From the NCBI RefSeq assembly GCF_005870035.1, contig NZ_SWJG01000001.1, positions 1 to 64,000 on the forward strand: a stretch of DNA of 64,000 nucleotides. The letters are read 5' to 3'. Position 1 is the stretch's first letter, and each line of letters starts with the position of its first letter. Below the pieces are notes generated by a model. The model was given only the letters and a program-made list of their open reading frames with translations. It was not told where the DNA came from and ran no database searches. This document shows, in pieces, positions 26,091-34,857 of this stretch. Made by a program: the position numbers and the translations under genes. This stretch comes from Spirosoma lacussanchae. GTDB taxonomy: Bacteria > Bacteroidota > Bacteroidia > Cytophagales > Spirosomataceae.

Positions 26091-27410
26091 TTAGAAAACA
26101 GCTTTGAATACGTCGTTGAAGATAGCAAAAGCCATCAGACCGAGGAGAATGACCATGCCTACGCGCTGGGCTCCTTCCAGGAAACGGTCGGATGGCTTGC
26201 GGCCCGAGATGATTTCGTACCCCAGAATGGTAGCGTGGCCACCGTCAAGGGCCGGAATTGGCAGGGCATTCATGAACGCCAGCGCCATAGAAAGCAGACC
26301 CGTTACGGTCCAGAACCGATCCCATACCCAGATGCCGCCAAACAGATTCTGCGCAATACCGATCGGACCGCTCAGCGCTTTCGACGCCGACACCTCACCC
26401 CGGAAGATCTTGCCGAAGCCTTTGATGTTGTCATAAACCACGCCAAACGCTTTTTCGGTACCAACCCCCAGCGCCTGCCCGAACGTATATTCCTGGGTGG
26501 TCAGCTTAAGCAGCGACTTTTTGTAAAAACCGATAGTACCGTCTGGATTGGTGGTCATCCTGATGGTCAGGGGCTGGCCGTTCCGGCTGATGCCAAGAGC
26601 GAGCGCTTTGCCTTTGAGGGGCTTAACCTGATCGATAAATTCGTGATAGAACTGAATAGGTTTGCCGTTGATGCTGGTGATGAGGTCTCCTTCGCGCAGG
26701 CCGGCTTTCTGGGCGGGCTGCCCCGGTACCACTTCGCCTACTTTAAACGGCTCGCGGGCTTCGAGAAACTGCCCCGATGCGTTTTTCTTGTCGGCCAGTT
26801 TGTCGATGAAGTTATTCGGAATATCGATGTCGATCAGCTGACCGTTGCGGTCAACCGTGTAGGAGCTGTTGTTGCCCAGCAGCACTTCGGAGCTGCGCAC
26901 GTCGCTGAAGTCGGTAATGGGTTTGCCGTTGACCTTTACGATCTTATCGCCGGTGCGAAGGCCGATCTGCTGAGCCAGGTCATAGGCTACAATGCCATAT
27001 TTCGCATCCTGCACCGCCAGGTACGTATTTCCGTTTTTATAGGCCAGTACGACGAAAATCAGAATACCGACAATGACGTTGACGATAATGCCGCCGAGCA
27101 TAACGATCAGGCGCTGCCAGGCTGGTTTGGCGCGAAACTCGTACGGCTGCGGTTCGGTATCGGTATGCTTGGTATCGAGCGACTCGTCAATCATTCCCGA
27201 AATTTTGACGAATCCGCCGAGCGGAATAGCGCCGACCCCATATTCGGTCTCGCCCCGCTTGATACTCCAGATTTTAGGCGGAAAACCAATGAAATACTGT
27301 TCTACCCGCATGCCAAATGCTTTGGCCGCAACCAAATGCCCTAATTCATGAAGGCCCACTAAGATGGACAAGCCCAGAATGAGCTGTCCGGCCATGATTA
27401 AAACTTCCAT
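26091..27410 (-). CDS. rseP: RIP metalloprotease RseP (site-2 protease)
   Basis: This inner-membrane zinc protease cleaves transmembrane segments of anti-sigma factors. The 439-residue protein has HELGH at residues 21-25 in the first helix, two PDZ domains in the middle (PGQPAQKAGLREGDLITSINGKPI marks the second), and the LDG metal ligand motif in ALPIPALDGGH near the C-terminus. It follows dxr by 198 bp, a conserved adjacency in many bacteria. An ATG five codons downstream is an alternative start. Confidence 0.94.
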   Translation of the reverse strand: MEVLIMAGQLILGLSILVGLHELGHLVAAKAFGMRVEQYFIGFPPKIWSIKRGETEYGVGAIPLGGFVKISGMIDESLDTKHTDTEPQPYEFRAKPAWQRLIVMLGGIIVNVIVGILIFVVLAYKNGNTYLAVQDAKYGIVAYDLAQQIGLRTGDKIVKVNGKPITDFSDVRSSEVLLGNNSSYTVDRNGQLIDIDIPNNFIDKLADKKNASGQFLEAREPFKVGEVVPGQPAQKAGLREGDLITSINGKPIQFYHEFIDQVKPLKGKALALGISRNGQPLTIRMTTNPDGTIGFYKKSLLKLTTQEYTFGQALGVGTEKAFGVVYDNIKGFGKIFRGEVSASKALSGPIGIAQNLFGGIWVWDRFWTVTGLLSMALAFMNALPIPALDGGHATILGYEIISGRKPSDRFLEGAQRVGMVILLGLMAFAIFNDVFKAVF

Positions 27411-27608
27411 TCGTTACAAATTATGCTTTTTATACTACCGGCTGGCTGGTAAACGCTGTACGGAAAATGCTACAGTGAGTGGGAGTTGTACCGGAATAGT
27501 CCCGTTTTTATACCTAATTACCCGAGTTGTTATATCTGACCCGATTATCTGGCGAATATACCAACATAAAACGCTGCAATCCCGATATGAAGTACAGCAT
27601 AGTAACGC

Positions 27609-28781
27609 TTAAACCAGGGTTTTGATTCGCTCGTCGGCAATCCGGCGTGTTTCTTTGTCTGTCGTTACGTAATCGTCGTAGGTTGGGTTCTGCACAAACG
27701 GTACCGTAACCAGACAGGACTCGATAACGTCCGATATGTCGAGGAATCCAAGGCGGTCGTGCAGGAACGCATCGACGGCTACTTCGTTGGCCGCGTTGAT
27801 GATGCAGGGGGCGTTGCCGGCCCGGTCCAGCGCATCGAAAGCGAGCTGAAGGTTGCGGAACGTTTTCAGGTCGGGCTGCTCGAACGTCAGCGCCGGGTAG
27901 TCCAGGAAGTTGAACCGTGGAAAGTCGGATCTGAGCCGATTCGGATACCCCAGCGCAAACTGAATAGGCAGGCGCATATCGGGCAGGCCCATCTGCGCTT
28001 TCAGGCTCCCGTCTTCAAACTGTACCAGCGAGTGAATGATACTTTGCGGATGGACGATCACCTCTACCTGATCGGGCGAGAGGCCGAACAGCCATTTTGC
28101 TTCGATGACTTCCAGGCCTTTGTTCATCAGTGTGGCCGAGTCGATGGTGATTTTAGCGCCCATTGTCCAGTTCGGATGCTTCAGCGCCTGCGCTTTGGTA
28201 ACCCCTGCCAGAAAAGCCCGGTCTTTACCCCGGAATGGCCCACCCGACGCGGTCAGGATAATTTTTTCGATGGGGTTGTGAAACTCGCCCACCAGGCACT
28301 GAAAAATAGCCGAATGTTCAGAATCGACGGGGTAGATATTGACGCCTTTGCTGGCGGCCAGCTGGGTAATCAGCTCGCCCGCCACAACGAGCGTTTCCTT
28401 ATTGGCCAGCGCGATGGATTTGCCGGCTTCGATGGCTTTGATGGTAGGCAGCAGACCCGCGTAGCCAACCATAGCCGTCAGGACCATGTCGATGCTATCC
28501 ATCTGCACTACCGACGCAATGGCGCTGGCACCGGCGTATACCTTGATCCCGAGCGGATCGAGGGCCGAAAAAACCTGGTTGTACCGGTCTTCGTTGCAGA
28601 TAACGACTACGTTTGGCTGCAGGTCGATAGCCTGTTGAATCAGTAGTTCAGCGTTGTTATTGGTCGTCAGCACTTCGACCTGAAACTGGTCGGCATGCGC
28701 TTTAACGACGTCTACGGCCTGCGTACCGATCGAACCCGTTGAGCCAAGGATGGCAATATGCCGTTTGGGAGATTTAGTCAT
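27609..28781 (-). CDS. dxr: 1-deoxy-D-xylulose 5-phosphate reductoisomerase
   Basis: This enzyme makes 2-C-methyl-D-erythritol 4-phosphate in the MEP isoprenoid pathway, normally essential. The 390-residue protein has the NADPH-binding ILGSTGSIGTQAVDVV at residues 11-26, VDSEHSAIFQCL with the metal ligand, and LTASGGPFR in the flexible loop. Its ATG overlaps the stop codon of the upstream HNH nuclease gene by 4 bp (ATGA), so its expression is likely coupled to the AT-rich defence pair. No separate promoter is evident. Confidence 0.95.
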   Translation of the reverse strand: MTKSPKRHIAILGSTGSIGTQAVDVVKAHADQFQVEVLTTNNNAELLIQQAIDLQPNVVVICNEDRYNQVFSALDPLGIKVYAGASAIASVVQMDSIDMVLTAMVGYAGLLPTIKAIEAGKSIALANKETLVVAGELITQLAASKGVNIYPVDSEHSAIFQCLVGEFHNPIEKIILTASGGPFRGKDRAFLAGVTKAQALKHPNWTMGAKITIDSATLMNKGLEVIEAKWLFGLSPDQVEVIVHPQSIIHSLVQFEDGSLKAQMGLPDMRLPIQFALGYPNRLRSDFPRFNFLDYPALTFEQPDLKTFRNLQLAFDALDRAGNAPCIINAANEVAVDAFLHDRLGFLDISDVIESCLVTVPFVQNPTYDDYVTTDKETRRIADERIKTLV

Positions 28782-29377
28782 GTATGCTCTAATAAGTCAA
28801 AGTTAACTTTGACGTTCAGTTCTTCTTCGACGGCGCGGATGTAGTATATAGTGCTTTTATAGACAGGCGAAGCTAGCCGCCAGTCAATGAACTCTTGGCC
28901 GGTCAACCCAGACAAGGCAAGGTCATCTTTAAGCCGTTGAATGTAATAAATACGGGCTTTGTCTAGCTGTTCATCGTCCAGCTTCAAATAGCTTCTCAAA
29001 TTTTTAGCTTCAATATCGTCCTCATTGCTTAAAATATACTGCCCGTTACTGTATACAATACGCTCCTGAAGATCCTCAGAGGTTGGATGTAAGATTGGCT
29101 GATGTTTGAGCCAACGTGCTGTATGGCCTTTCTCTGTATTCCATTGTGCTTTCACAAGGAACCAGTTTTGGTAGCCATCCTGATCAGTATTTTTGAGTGT
29201 TGGATTAAAATGCTCAACATCAGCTTTGTCAGCCCTCCCCAAATATTCTTCAGTATAAGCACAAATAGAATTTTGTTCAGCTCGTAATAAATTCGCTATT
29301 TGTTTTCCGTTTCCTTCCCGGTAAGACAAACTTTCCTGAACAATAAGCGAATCAGATTTTTTTTCAATTCTTCTCAT
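28778..29377 (-). CDS. ptuB: HNH nuclease, PtuB-like (Septu-type defence)
   Basis: The 199-residue protein has a divergent HNH pattern: CAYTEEYLG at 39-47, VEHFNP at 54-59 (H56), YQNW at 69-72 (N71), and WNTEKG at 79-84 (N80, K83). This resembles PtuB and retron-associated HNH proteins, but the zinc cysteines are largely missing. It overlaps the ATPase gene upstream by 14 bp and dxr downstream by 4 bp. It is AT-rich against a GC-rich background, a sign of transfer. The Septu assignment rests on gene pair and motifs. Confidence 0.75.
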   Translation of the reverse strand: MRRIEKKSDSLIVQESLSYREGNGKQIANLLRAEQNSICAYTEEYLGRADKADVEHFNPTLKNTDQDGYQNWFLVKAQWNTEKGHTARWLKHQPILHPTSEDLQERIVYSNGQYILSNEDDIEAKNLRSYLKLDDEQLDKARIYYIQRLKDDLALSGLTGQEFIDWRLASPVYKSTIYYIRAVEEELNVKVNFDLLEHT

Positions 29378-30749
29378 CGAGAGTAGCTACAGGGAAATTG
29401 TAATCGTTTCCAAGTTTTGCTCGTTCAGCAATCAACTCCATTTTGCGTTGAGTGTCTGACTCATTCTTTATTCGAGAAGCCAGATCCAGATACTTTCGAT
29501 AGGCCTTTACACCTTCGTCTGGTACTAGGGGACTCATACCAAAATCCTTTCTTAAAATATCGTTTGGGTCGTCACCAATTGGAGCCACGCCGTTGCGACA
29601 TTTCACCTCACCGTTCTCATCAAAATGTAAAATAAATCGTTCACATGGCTCAAACGCTGATGCGATAATAGGCGAATGAGTAGCAAAAAAGAACTGAGCT
29701 TCGGGAGCAAGAGAGGTATAATAATCGATTAAACCTCGTTGAATATCAGGAAATAACGAGCGTTCGGGTTCGTCAAATAATATAACTCCGTCATTGATTT
29801 GGCTTTTGTATATAGGAATGGCGGTTACCATTAATTGCTTGGTACCAGTGCTAATACCATTGAAAGATAGCTGTTTCCCTCTTTTTGTCTTTATTACAAT
29901 TAAGGCTTCAGTTCCTTCTGTATCAACTTCAAGAAAAAAGTCTTTTAAAATTGGATTTAAACAATTTGAAGCTATGTCAAGCTTAGGATTAGGATTTTCT
30001 GTTTGCCATTTGCTTAAGTTTTCAGATAAGCGATTTGGAGAAAAGCTATTGTTTTTTTGAATAAGATCGATAGCTACTTTCTTTAAACTTTCGTCATATC
30101 TTTCAATGTCATTAAGTAAATAAGACCATAAATAACGACCATCCCAAGAATGAAAAGCCATTATTTTTGACGCTGTTAGTCTTTCAATTACTTCTTGTTT
30201 TTTCTCATTACTAAGATAAATTTCATCAGTACTAGCGATATATGATCTATTGTCATCGTTTCTATTTGCGGTGAGATTATGTGCGTTGCTAAGAGCAGAA
30301 TCGTTAATATACAAACATAGCTTGTTGTAAGATTTGATAGCGTTACGAACATTGGTAGGTTGAGATGTAATCCAATCTAAACTACTACCTGCAATATCTT
30401 TATCGTTATTTACCTGCCAATCTGAAATATTACGAAGATACTTGGAGCTGAAGCTAACTTCTTGGTTAGAAATTTTTGCATGTACAGATATGCTGGCTTT
30501 AAATGTTTCGTAATGGCTTACTGAAGAAATTGAAAATCTATTCGTTGAAAATTGATATCCATCATTTACAACTTGGAAAAAATCCCAAATAATGTTAAGT
30601 AACGTTGTCTTACCCGTCCCACTTTGCCCAATGAAGCACACTTTCTCTAAGGGCTGCCCTTCTTTCGGGTGGCCTTCGGGATATGTAAAATCAAACTTTA
30701 TATTTTTAAATTGGCGGTAGTCACCAATTTCGATGCCGGTTATCTTCAT
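29364..30749 (-). CDS. ptuA: AAA ATPase, PtuA-like (Septu-type defence)
   Basis: The 461-residue SMC/ABC-type ATPase has Walker A GQSGTGKT at 41-48, an ABC-signature-like FNGISTGTKQ at 296-305, Walker B GVILFDEP at 321-328 and the ATHSP switch at 356-360. Together with the overlapping HNH gene it forms a two-gene unit of the Septu kind, in which the ATPase senses phage and the nuclease acts. A stand-alone OLD-type helper is unlikely because no TOPRIM domain is visible. The gene is strongly AT-rich. Confidence 0.78.
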   Translation of the reverse strand: MKITGIEIGDYRQFKNIKFDFTYPEGHPKEGQPLEKVCFIGQSGTGKTTLLNIIWDFFQVVNDGYQFSTNRFSISSVSHYETFKASISVHAKISNQEVSFSSKYLRNISDWQVNNDKDIAGSSLDWITSQPTNVRNAIKSYNKLCLYINDSALSNAHNLTANRNDDNRSYIASTDEIYLSNEKKQEVIERLTASKIMAFHSWDGRYLWSYLLNDIERYDESLKKVAIDLIQKNNSFSPNRLSENLSKWQTENPNPKLDIASNCLNPILKDFFLEVDTEGTEALIVIKTKRGKQLSFNGISTGTKQLMVTAIPIYKSQINDGVILFDEPERSLFPDIQRGLIDYYTSLAPEAQFFFATHSPIIASAFEPCERFILHFDENGEVKCRNGVAPIGDDPNDILRKDFGMSPLVPDEGVKAYRKYLDLASRIKNESDTQRKMELIAERAKLGNDYNFPVATLDEKN

Positions 30750-30798
30750 TTTTCCTCTTTTCTAACTGAGAATAAAACTATTATTCGAGAAATAGCTA

Positions 30799-31110
30799 TT
30801 AAATATAAAGTACATCTTTAAGCATGGTATGCCGCGTAAAAGGATTCATAAACCGTTGATTAATCAAATCGGGTTTCCGGTATATTTTTTTCTGCAGAAC
30901 GCGTTGCAGACGATCCCGGTCGACCAACGATAAACGATGCCCTTCCGCCAAATCATAAACCAAATCGACATCGCTTTTTTCTGTCTGCTCATTTCGGGCA
31001 AAACTACCATATAGCCCAATACGCTCAATACCAAACTCGACCCGCAGGTGGTCACGATTGGCTTTCAGGGTCTCCAGAATGAATTCGCGATTAATGCCGA
31101 TTATGTTCAT
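30799..31110 (-). CDS. MntA-like minimal nucleotidyltransferase, without HepT
   Basis: The 103-residue protein has the polymerase-beta-type motif GS (35-36) with D47-V-D49 in GSFARNEQTEKSDVDLVYD. This is the fold of MntA antitoxins that modify HepT toxins with AMP. No HepT-like gene is next to it: the ptuA gene starts 49 bp downstream and a GH3-family gene ends 13 bp upstream. It may be an orphan antitoxin, a remnant, or a third component of the defence locus. Confidence 0.8.
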   Translation of the reverse strand: MNIIGINREFILETLKANRDHLRVEFGIERIGLYGSFARNEQTEKSDVDLVYDLAEGHRLSLVDRDRLQRVLQKKIYRKPDLINQRFMNPFTRHTMLKDVLYI

Positions 31111-31123
31111 TGTACATTAGCCA

Positions 31124-32626
31124 TTATACAGTACTCATTGTTCTCAGTAACCCGTCGGCAATGGTGCGGTCGTTGCTCAAACGGGGCACTTTGTTCTGCC
31201 CGCCGAGTTTGCCCTGACTCTTCATGTACCGTTGAAACGCCCCGCGCGGCAGGCTCGTTAGCCGGAGTGGCTGCAGAATGGCGCCGGTGATCAGGTCATC
31301 GTAATACACATTAAGCTCGGTCAGACGCGTATCGACATCGTGGGCAAATGCGGCCGGGTCGTGAGGGGGCGTGGAAAACTCGACCAGCCATTCGTGGTAC
31401 GGCAGGCCTTCTTTGGGGCTGACCATCGGCGCCACAGTAAACTCCACCACTTCGGTTTCGGGATGTTTGCTCATGACATCTTTCAGCGCCCGTTCCACCT
31501 CCTCGCCGATGACGTGCTCGCCAAACGCCGATATAAAATGCTTGATCCGCCCCGTCACCAGCAACCGATACGGGTCGCGGCTAACGAATTTGACCGTGTC
31601 GCCGATGGAGTAGCCCCACAAACCTGCGTTGTTGTTGATCACGACGGCGTAGTTTTTACCCAGTTCTACTTCATCCAGCGTGAGTCGGCGTGGGTTTTCG
31701 CTGAAATAGTCGTCGGCGGCAATGAATTCGAAAAAGATACCGCTGTCGGCCAGCAGCAGCAGACCTTCTTCAGTTTGCGTATCCTGAAAGGCGATGAAGC
31801 CTTCCGACGCGGGGTAGGTTTCAATGCTGTCGACGCGTTTGCCGATGCTGTCGAACAGTTTGGCGCGGTACGGCTCGAAGTTGACCCCTCCATAAACAAA
31901 TACCGAAAAATCGGGAAAAACGTCTTTTATGGGTTTGCCGGTGCGCTCCTGAATCCGGTCGAAATACATCTGCACCCAGGGCGGAATGCCCGAAATCAGC
32001 GACATTGGCTGGCTGATTGTCTCGTCGATAATGCGTTCGAGCTTGGTTTCCCAATCGTCGATAATGTTGGTTTCGTAGCTGGGCAGCTGGTTGGTGCGCA
32101 GGTAGGCCGGCACGTGGTGATTGGCAATACCCGACAGTCGACCAATGTTGATGCCGGCTTTCTGATCCAGCTCCGGACTGCCCGAGAGGAAAATCAGTTT
32201 CTTGTCCAGAAAGGCGCTGTTGCCCGTTTCGTTGACGTAGTTGAGCAGCGCGTCGCGGGCCGAGTTGATGTGGTTGGGAATCGACTCGCGGGTGATCGGA
32301 ATGTATTTCGTGCCTGAGGTCGTACCCGATGTTTTGGCGAAGTAGAGCGGTTTTCCGGGCCAGAGAACATCGCTGCCGCCGTTCAGAATCTGCTCAACGT
32401 AGGGTTTCAGGTCTTCGTAATCGCGTACAGGTACCGCCTGTCTGAATTCGGCCACGGTCTGCACCTCGGCCAGTCGGTGGTCCCGTCCGAAGGCGGTAGA
32501 GCGCCCCCCTGTCAGGAGCCGCTGGAGCCAGCGTTGCTGCGCTTCGGCCGGCCGATACATCCAGTCGCGCTGCCGTTCTACAACCCACTTTGCCAAAGGC
32601 TTACTTAAAACCGAACGTATTCCCAT
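31124..32626 (-). CDS. GH3 auxin-responsive promoter family protein
   Basis: The 500-residue protein belongs to the GH3 acyl-adenylate-forming family. The nucleotide-binding P-loop-like FAKTSGTTSGTKYIP lies near residues 96-110, and YPASEGFIAFQ and VTGRIKHFISAFGEHV are family motifs. Plant GH3 enzymes join amino acids to jasmonate or auxin. In Bacteroidota the substrate is unknown. It is divergent from mreB, with a 188-bp shared upstream region. Confidence 0.85.
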   Translation of the reverse strand: MGIRSVLSKPLAKWVVERQRDWMYRPAEAQQRWLQRLLTGGRSTAFGRDHRLAEVQTVAEFRQAVPVRDYEDLKPYVEQILNGGSDVLWPGKPLYFAKTSGTTSGTKYIPITRESIPNHINSARDALLNYVNETGNSAFLDKKLIFLSGSPELDQKAGINIGRLSGIANHHVPAYLRTNQLPSYETNIIDDWETKLERIIDETISQPMSLISGIPPWVQMYFDRIQERTGKPIKDVFPDFSVFVYGGVNFEPYRAKLFDSIGKRVDSIETYPASEGFIAFQDTQTEEGLLLLADSGIFFEFIAADDYFSENPRRLTLDEVELGKNYAVVINNNAGLWGYSIGDTVKFVSRDPYRLLVTGRIKHFISAFGEHVIGEEVERALKDVMSKHPETEVVEFTVAPMVSPKEGLPYHEWLVEFSTPPHDPAAFAHDVDTRLTELNVYYDDLITGAILQPLRLTSLPRGAFQRYMKSQGKLGGQNKVPRLSNDRTIADGLLRTMSTV

Positions 32627-32754
32627 AATAGCGCAAAAGTAAGGCGAAATTTAATGACCCCTGTCGGCAGCCGCCCGATATCAGGGAGAGGGGGTCGCAG
32701 GGTCAACATCTATTATTCAGGATTTATATGTAATCAATCTCGAAAAATATCCAT

Positions 32755-32762
32755 TAATTTTG
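32755..32762 (+). promoter_or_regulatory. TAATTTTG -7 box upstream of mreB
   Basis: A TAnnTTTG match 52 bp before the mreB start. No good -33 element is seen at the standard spacing, so this is a tentative call. Confidence 0.4.
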
Positions 32763-32814
32763 CTCACCTTTCAAAAAACTGCATTCGTAACACGGCGCAC
32801 GGCGCCAACCTGAA

Positions 32815-33840
32815 ATGGGACTTTTCAACTTTTTAACCAGCGACATTGCAATCGACCTGGGCACGGCGAATACCTTGATTATTCACAAGGATAGGATTGT
32901 GGTGGATGAGCCTTCGATTATTGCAATGGACAAAGCCAGCGGCAAAGTGCTGGCTATCGGCCATAAGGCCATGCAGATGCATGAAAAGACCAACGAGAAT
33001 ATCAAGACGATTCGGCCGCTTAAAGATGGTGTTATTGCCGACTTTACAGCCGCCGAACTCATGATTCGGGGCATGATCAAGATGATCGACACGGGAAGCA
33101 AGCTGTTTTCGCCTTCGCACCGGATGGTCATCTGTATCCCCTCGGGCATTACAGAAGTAGAAAAACGAGCGGTCAAAGACTCCGCCGAACACGCGGGTGC
33201 CAAAGAGGTATACATGGTCCACGAGCCGATTGCCGCTGCGATTGGTATCGGCATCGACATTACCCAGCCTAACGGCACCATGATTGTCGACATCGGTGGT
33301 GGCACTACCGAGATTGCGGTTATCGCGCTGTCGGGCATCGTTTGCGAACAGTCGATCCGTATTGCCGGCGACGTGTTTACCCGCGATATTGTTGACTATA
33401 TGCGCCGGGAACACAACCTGCTGATCGGTGAGCGTTCGGCTGAGCAGATCAAAATGGAAGTCGGATCGGCCCTGCCCGAACTCGACAACCCACCGGCCGA
33501 TTACGAAATCCGGGGGCGTGACCTGATGACGGGTATCCCGAAAGAAATCAAGGTGACCTACAGCGAAATTGCCTACGCCCTCGATAAGTCGATCTCGAAA
33601 ATTGAAGAGGCTACCATGAAAGCCCTTGAAATTTCGCCCCCGGAGCTGTCTGCGGATATTTACACAAACGGTATTCACCTGACGGGGGGCGGAGCGCTGC
33701 TGCACGGCCTCGACAAACGCCTGGGTGCAAAAACCAAACTTCCGATTCACGTAGCCGACGATCCGCTCAAAGCGGTTGTGAAAGGTACGGGCGAGGTCAT
33801 CAAGAATCTGGACATGTACAGATCCGTATTGATCAGTTAA
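32815..33840 (+). CDS. mreB: Rod shape-determining protein MreB
   Basis: This actin-like ATPase forms membrane-associated filaments that direct lateral wall synthesis. The 341-residue protein starts MGLFNFLTSDIAIDLGTANTLI, with an N-terminal amphipathic segment and phosphate-1 motif. It also shows DIGGGTTEIAVIALSG (phosphate 2) and GIHLTGGGALLHGL (adenosine motif). It leads an mreB-mreC-mreD cluster on the plus strand. Confidence 0.97.
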   Translation: MGLFNFLTSDIAIDLGTANTLIIHKDRIVVDEPSIIAMDKASGKVLAIGHKAMQMHEKTNENIKTIRPLKDGVIADFTAAELMIRGMIKMIDTGSKLFSPSHRMVICIPSGITEVEKRAVKDSAEHAGAKEVYMVHEPIAAAIGIGIDITQPNGTMIVDIGGGTTEIAVIALSGIVCEQSIRIAGDVFTRDIVDYMRREHNLLIGERSAEQIKMEVGSALPELDNPPADYEIRGRDLMTGIPKEIKVTYSEIAYALDKSISKIEEATMKALEISPPELSADIYTNGIHLTGGGALLHGLDKRLGAKTKLPIHVADDPLKAVVKGTGEVIKNLDMYRSVLIS

Positions 33841-33894
33841 CACAAGGCCGGGCCGCACGGTGATCACCGGTCTGGCTATGGAACATTAATTACA

Positions 33895-33932
33895 CAGCCG
33901 GATCGGAGCGGGGTTCCCGTGCGATCCGGCTG
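33895..33932 (+). terminator. Hairpin between mreB and mreC
   Basis: A perfect 11-bp stem CAGCCGGATCG/CGATCCGGCTG (33895-33905, 33922-33932) ends 7 bp before the mreC ATG. There is no T run, so it may be a partial terminator, an mRNA-stabilising end for mreB, or a structure limiting mreC translation. Confidence 0.5.
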
Positions 33933-33939
33933 TTCAGGT

Positions 33940-34776
33940 ATGGGAGAGTTAGTCGATTTTTTCGTTCGGAGCCGAAACTTCATCCTGTTCGTGTTGCTCG
34001 AGGTGTTGTGTTTCTACTTCATCATCAACACGAGCAACTACTGGAGTGTAACCTATTTCAACACCTCGAACCGGTACGCGGCCGAGGTGCTGGCGTGGAC
34101 AAATGCGGCTAACGAATACGCCAGCCTCCGCCAGGTCAATGCCGATCTGGCCCTGGAAAACCAGCGGCTGAATACCCAGCTGACCAAACTGCTTCAGAGC
34201 AAACCCCTGGCCCCGGCCGAATACCGGGCCGATTCGGCTTTTGCTGACCGGTTTAACTTCACCGTGGCCAAGGTGGTGAATAATACGACTCAGTTTGCCA
34301 ACAACTACATCACGATCGACAAAGGGACCGAAGACGGTGTTATGCCGGGTATGGGCGTTATATCGCCGACGGGCGTAGTGGGTACGGTAAAGACCTGCAA
34401 TCGCCATTTCTCGGTCATTACGTCGATTCTCCATTCAGAATTCATGGTGTCGTCGGAACTGACCAAAGCCCAGGAGATTGGCTCTGCCAAGTGGGACGGC
34501 GTAGACCCGCACCTGATGAAGCTGGACGCCATCTCGCGCTACAAGCCCGTTGCCAAAGGCGATTCGGTGGTTACGTCGGAGTTCAACAAGAAGTTTCCGC
34601 CGGGTATTCTGGTGGGGCGGGTCAGAACGGTGGGGGTTCAGCCCAATATGACGTTCCACGATATTACGCTTGAACTGGCCACTAACTTCAGCAACCTGTC
34701 TTTCGTCTACGTAGTCAGAAACCGGCTGGAGAGCGAGCAGGAGCAGCTGGAAAAACAGATCGAGACAGAAAAATAA
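33940..34776 (+). CDS. mreC: Rod shape-determining protein MreC
   Basis: The 278-residue bitopic protein from ATG 33940 (MGELVDFFVRSRNFILFVLLEVLCFYFI) has one N-terminal membrane helix, a coiled coil near residues 55-85 (ANADLALENQRLNTQL), and the beta-rich periplasmic MreC domain with NNYITIDKGTEDGVMPGMGVIS. It links MreB/MreD to penicillin-binding proteins. A GTG at 33919 would extend it through the hairpin and is less likely. Confidence 0.93.
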   Translation: MGELVDFFVRSRNFILFVLLEVLCFYFIINTSNYWSVTYFNTSNRYAAEVLAWTNAANEYASLRQVNADLALENQRLNTQLTKLLQSKPLAPAEYRADSAFADRFNFTVAKVVNNTTQFANNYITIDKGTEDGVMPGMGVISPTGVVGTVKTCNRHFSVITSILHSEFMVSSELTKAQEIGSAKWDGVDPHLMKLDAISRYKPVAKGDSVVTSEFNKKFPPGILVGRVRTVGVQPNMTFHDITLELATNFSNLSFVYVVRNRLESEQEQLEKQIETEK

Positions 34777-34857
34777 CCCTGTAGTACGCCGTTGTTGACG
34801 CTGGCCAGCGTAGCCTGAGCCGACCCCGGTATACTGCAACCAGAAAACCATCCTACT

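Noticed and set aside
26034-27344. A 436-codon plus-strand frame
   Set aside because: It is antisense to rseP, which has HELGH and two PDZ domains.
28778-30749. Retron with an ATPase/HNH effector
   Set aside because: No reverse transcriptase gene is present next to the ATPase/HNH pair, so a Septu-like two-gene unit is the better call.
32833-33867. A 344-codon open frame antisense to mreB
   Set aside because: MreB is certain on the plus strand; the antisense frame has no family features.
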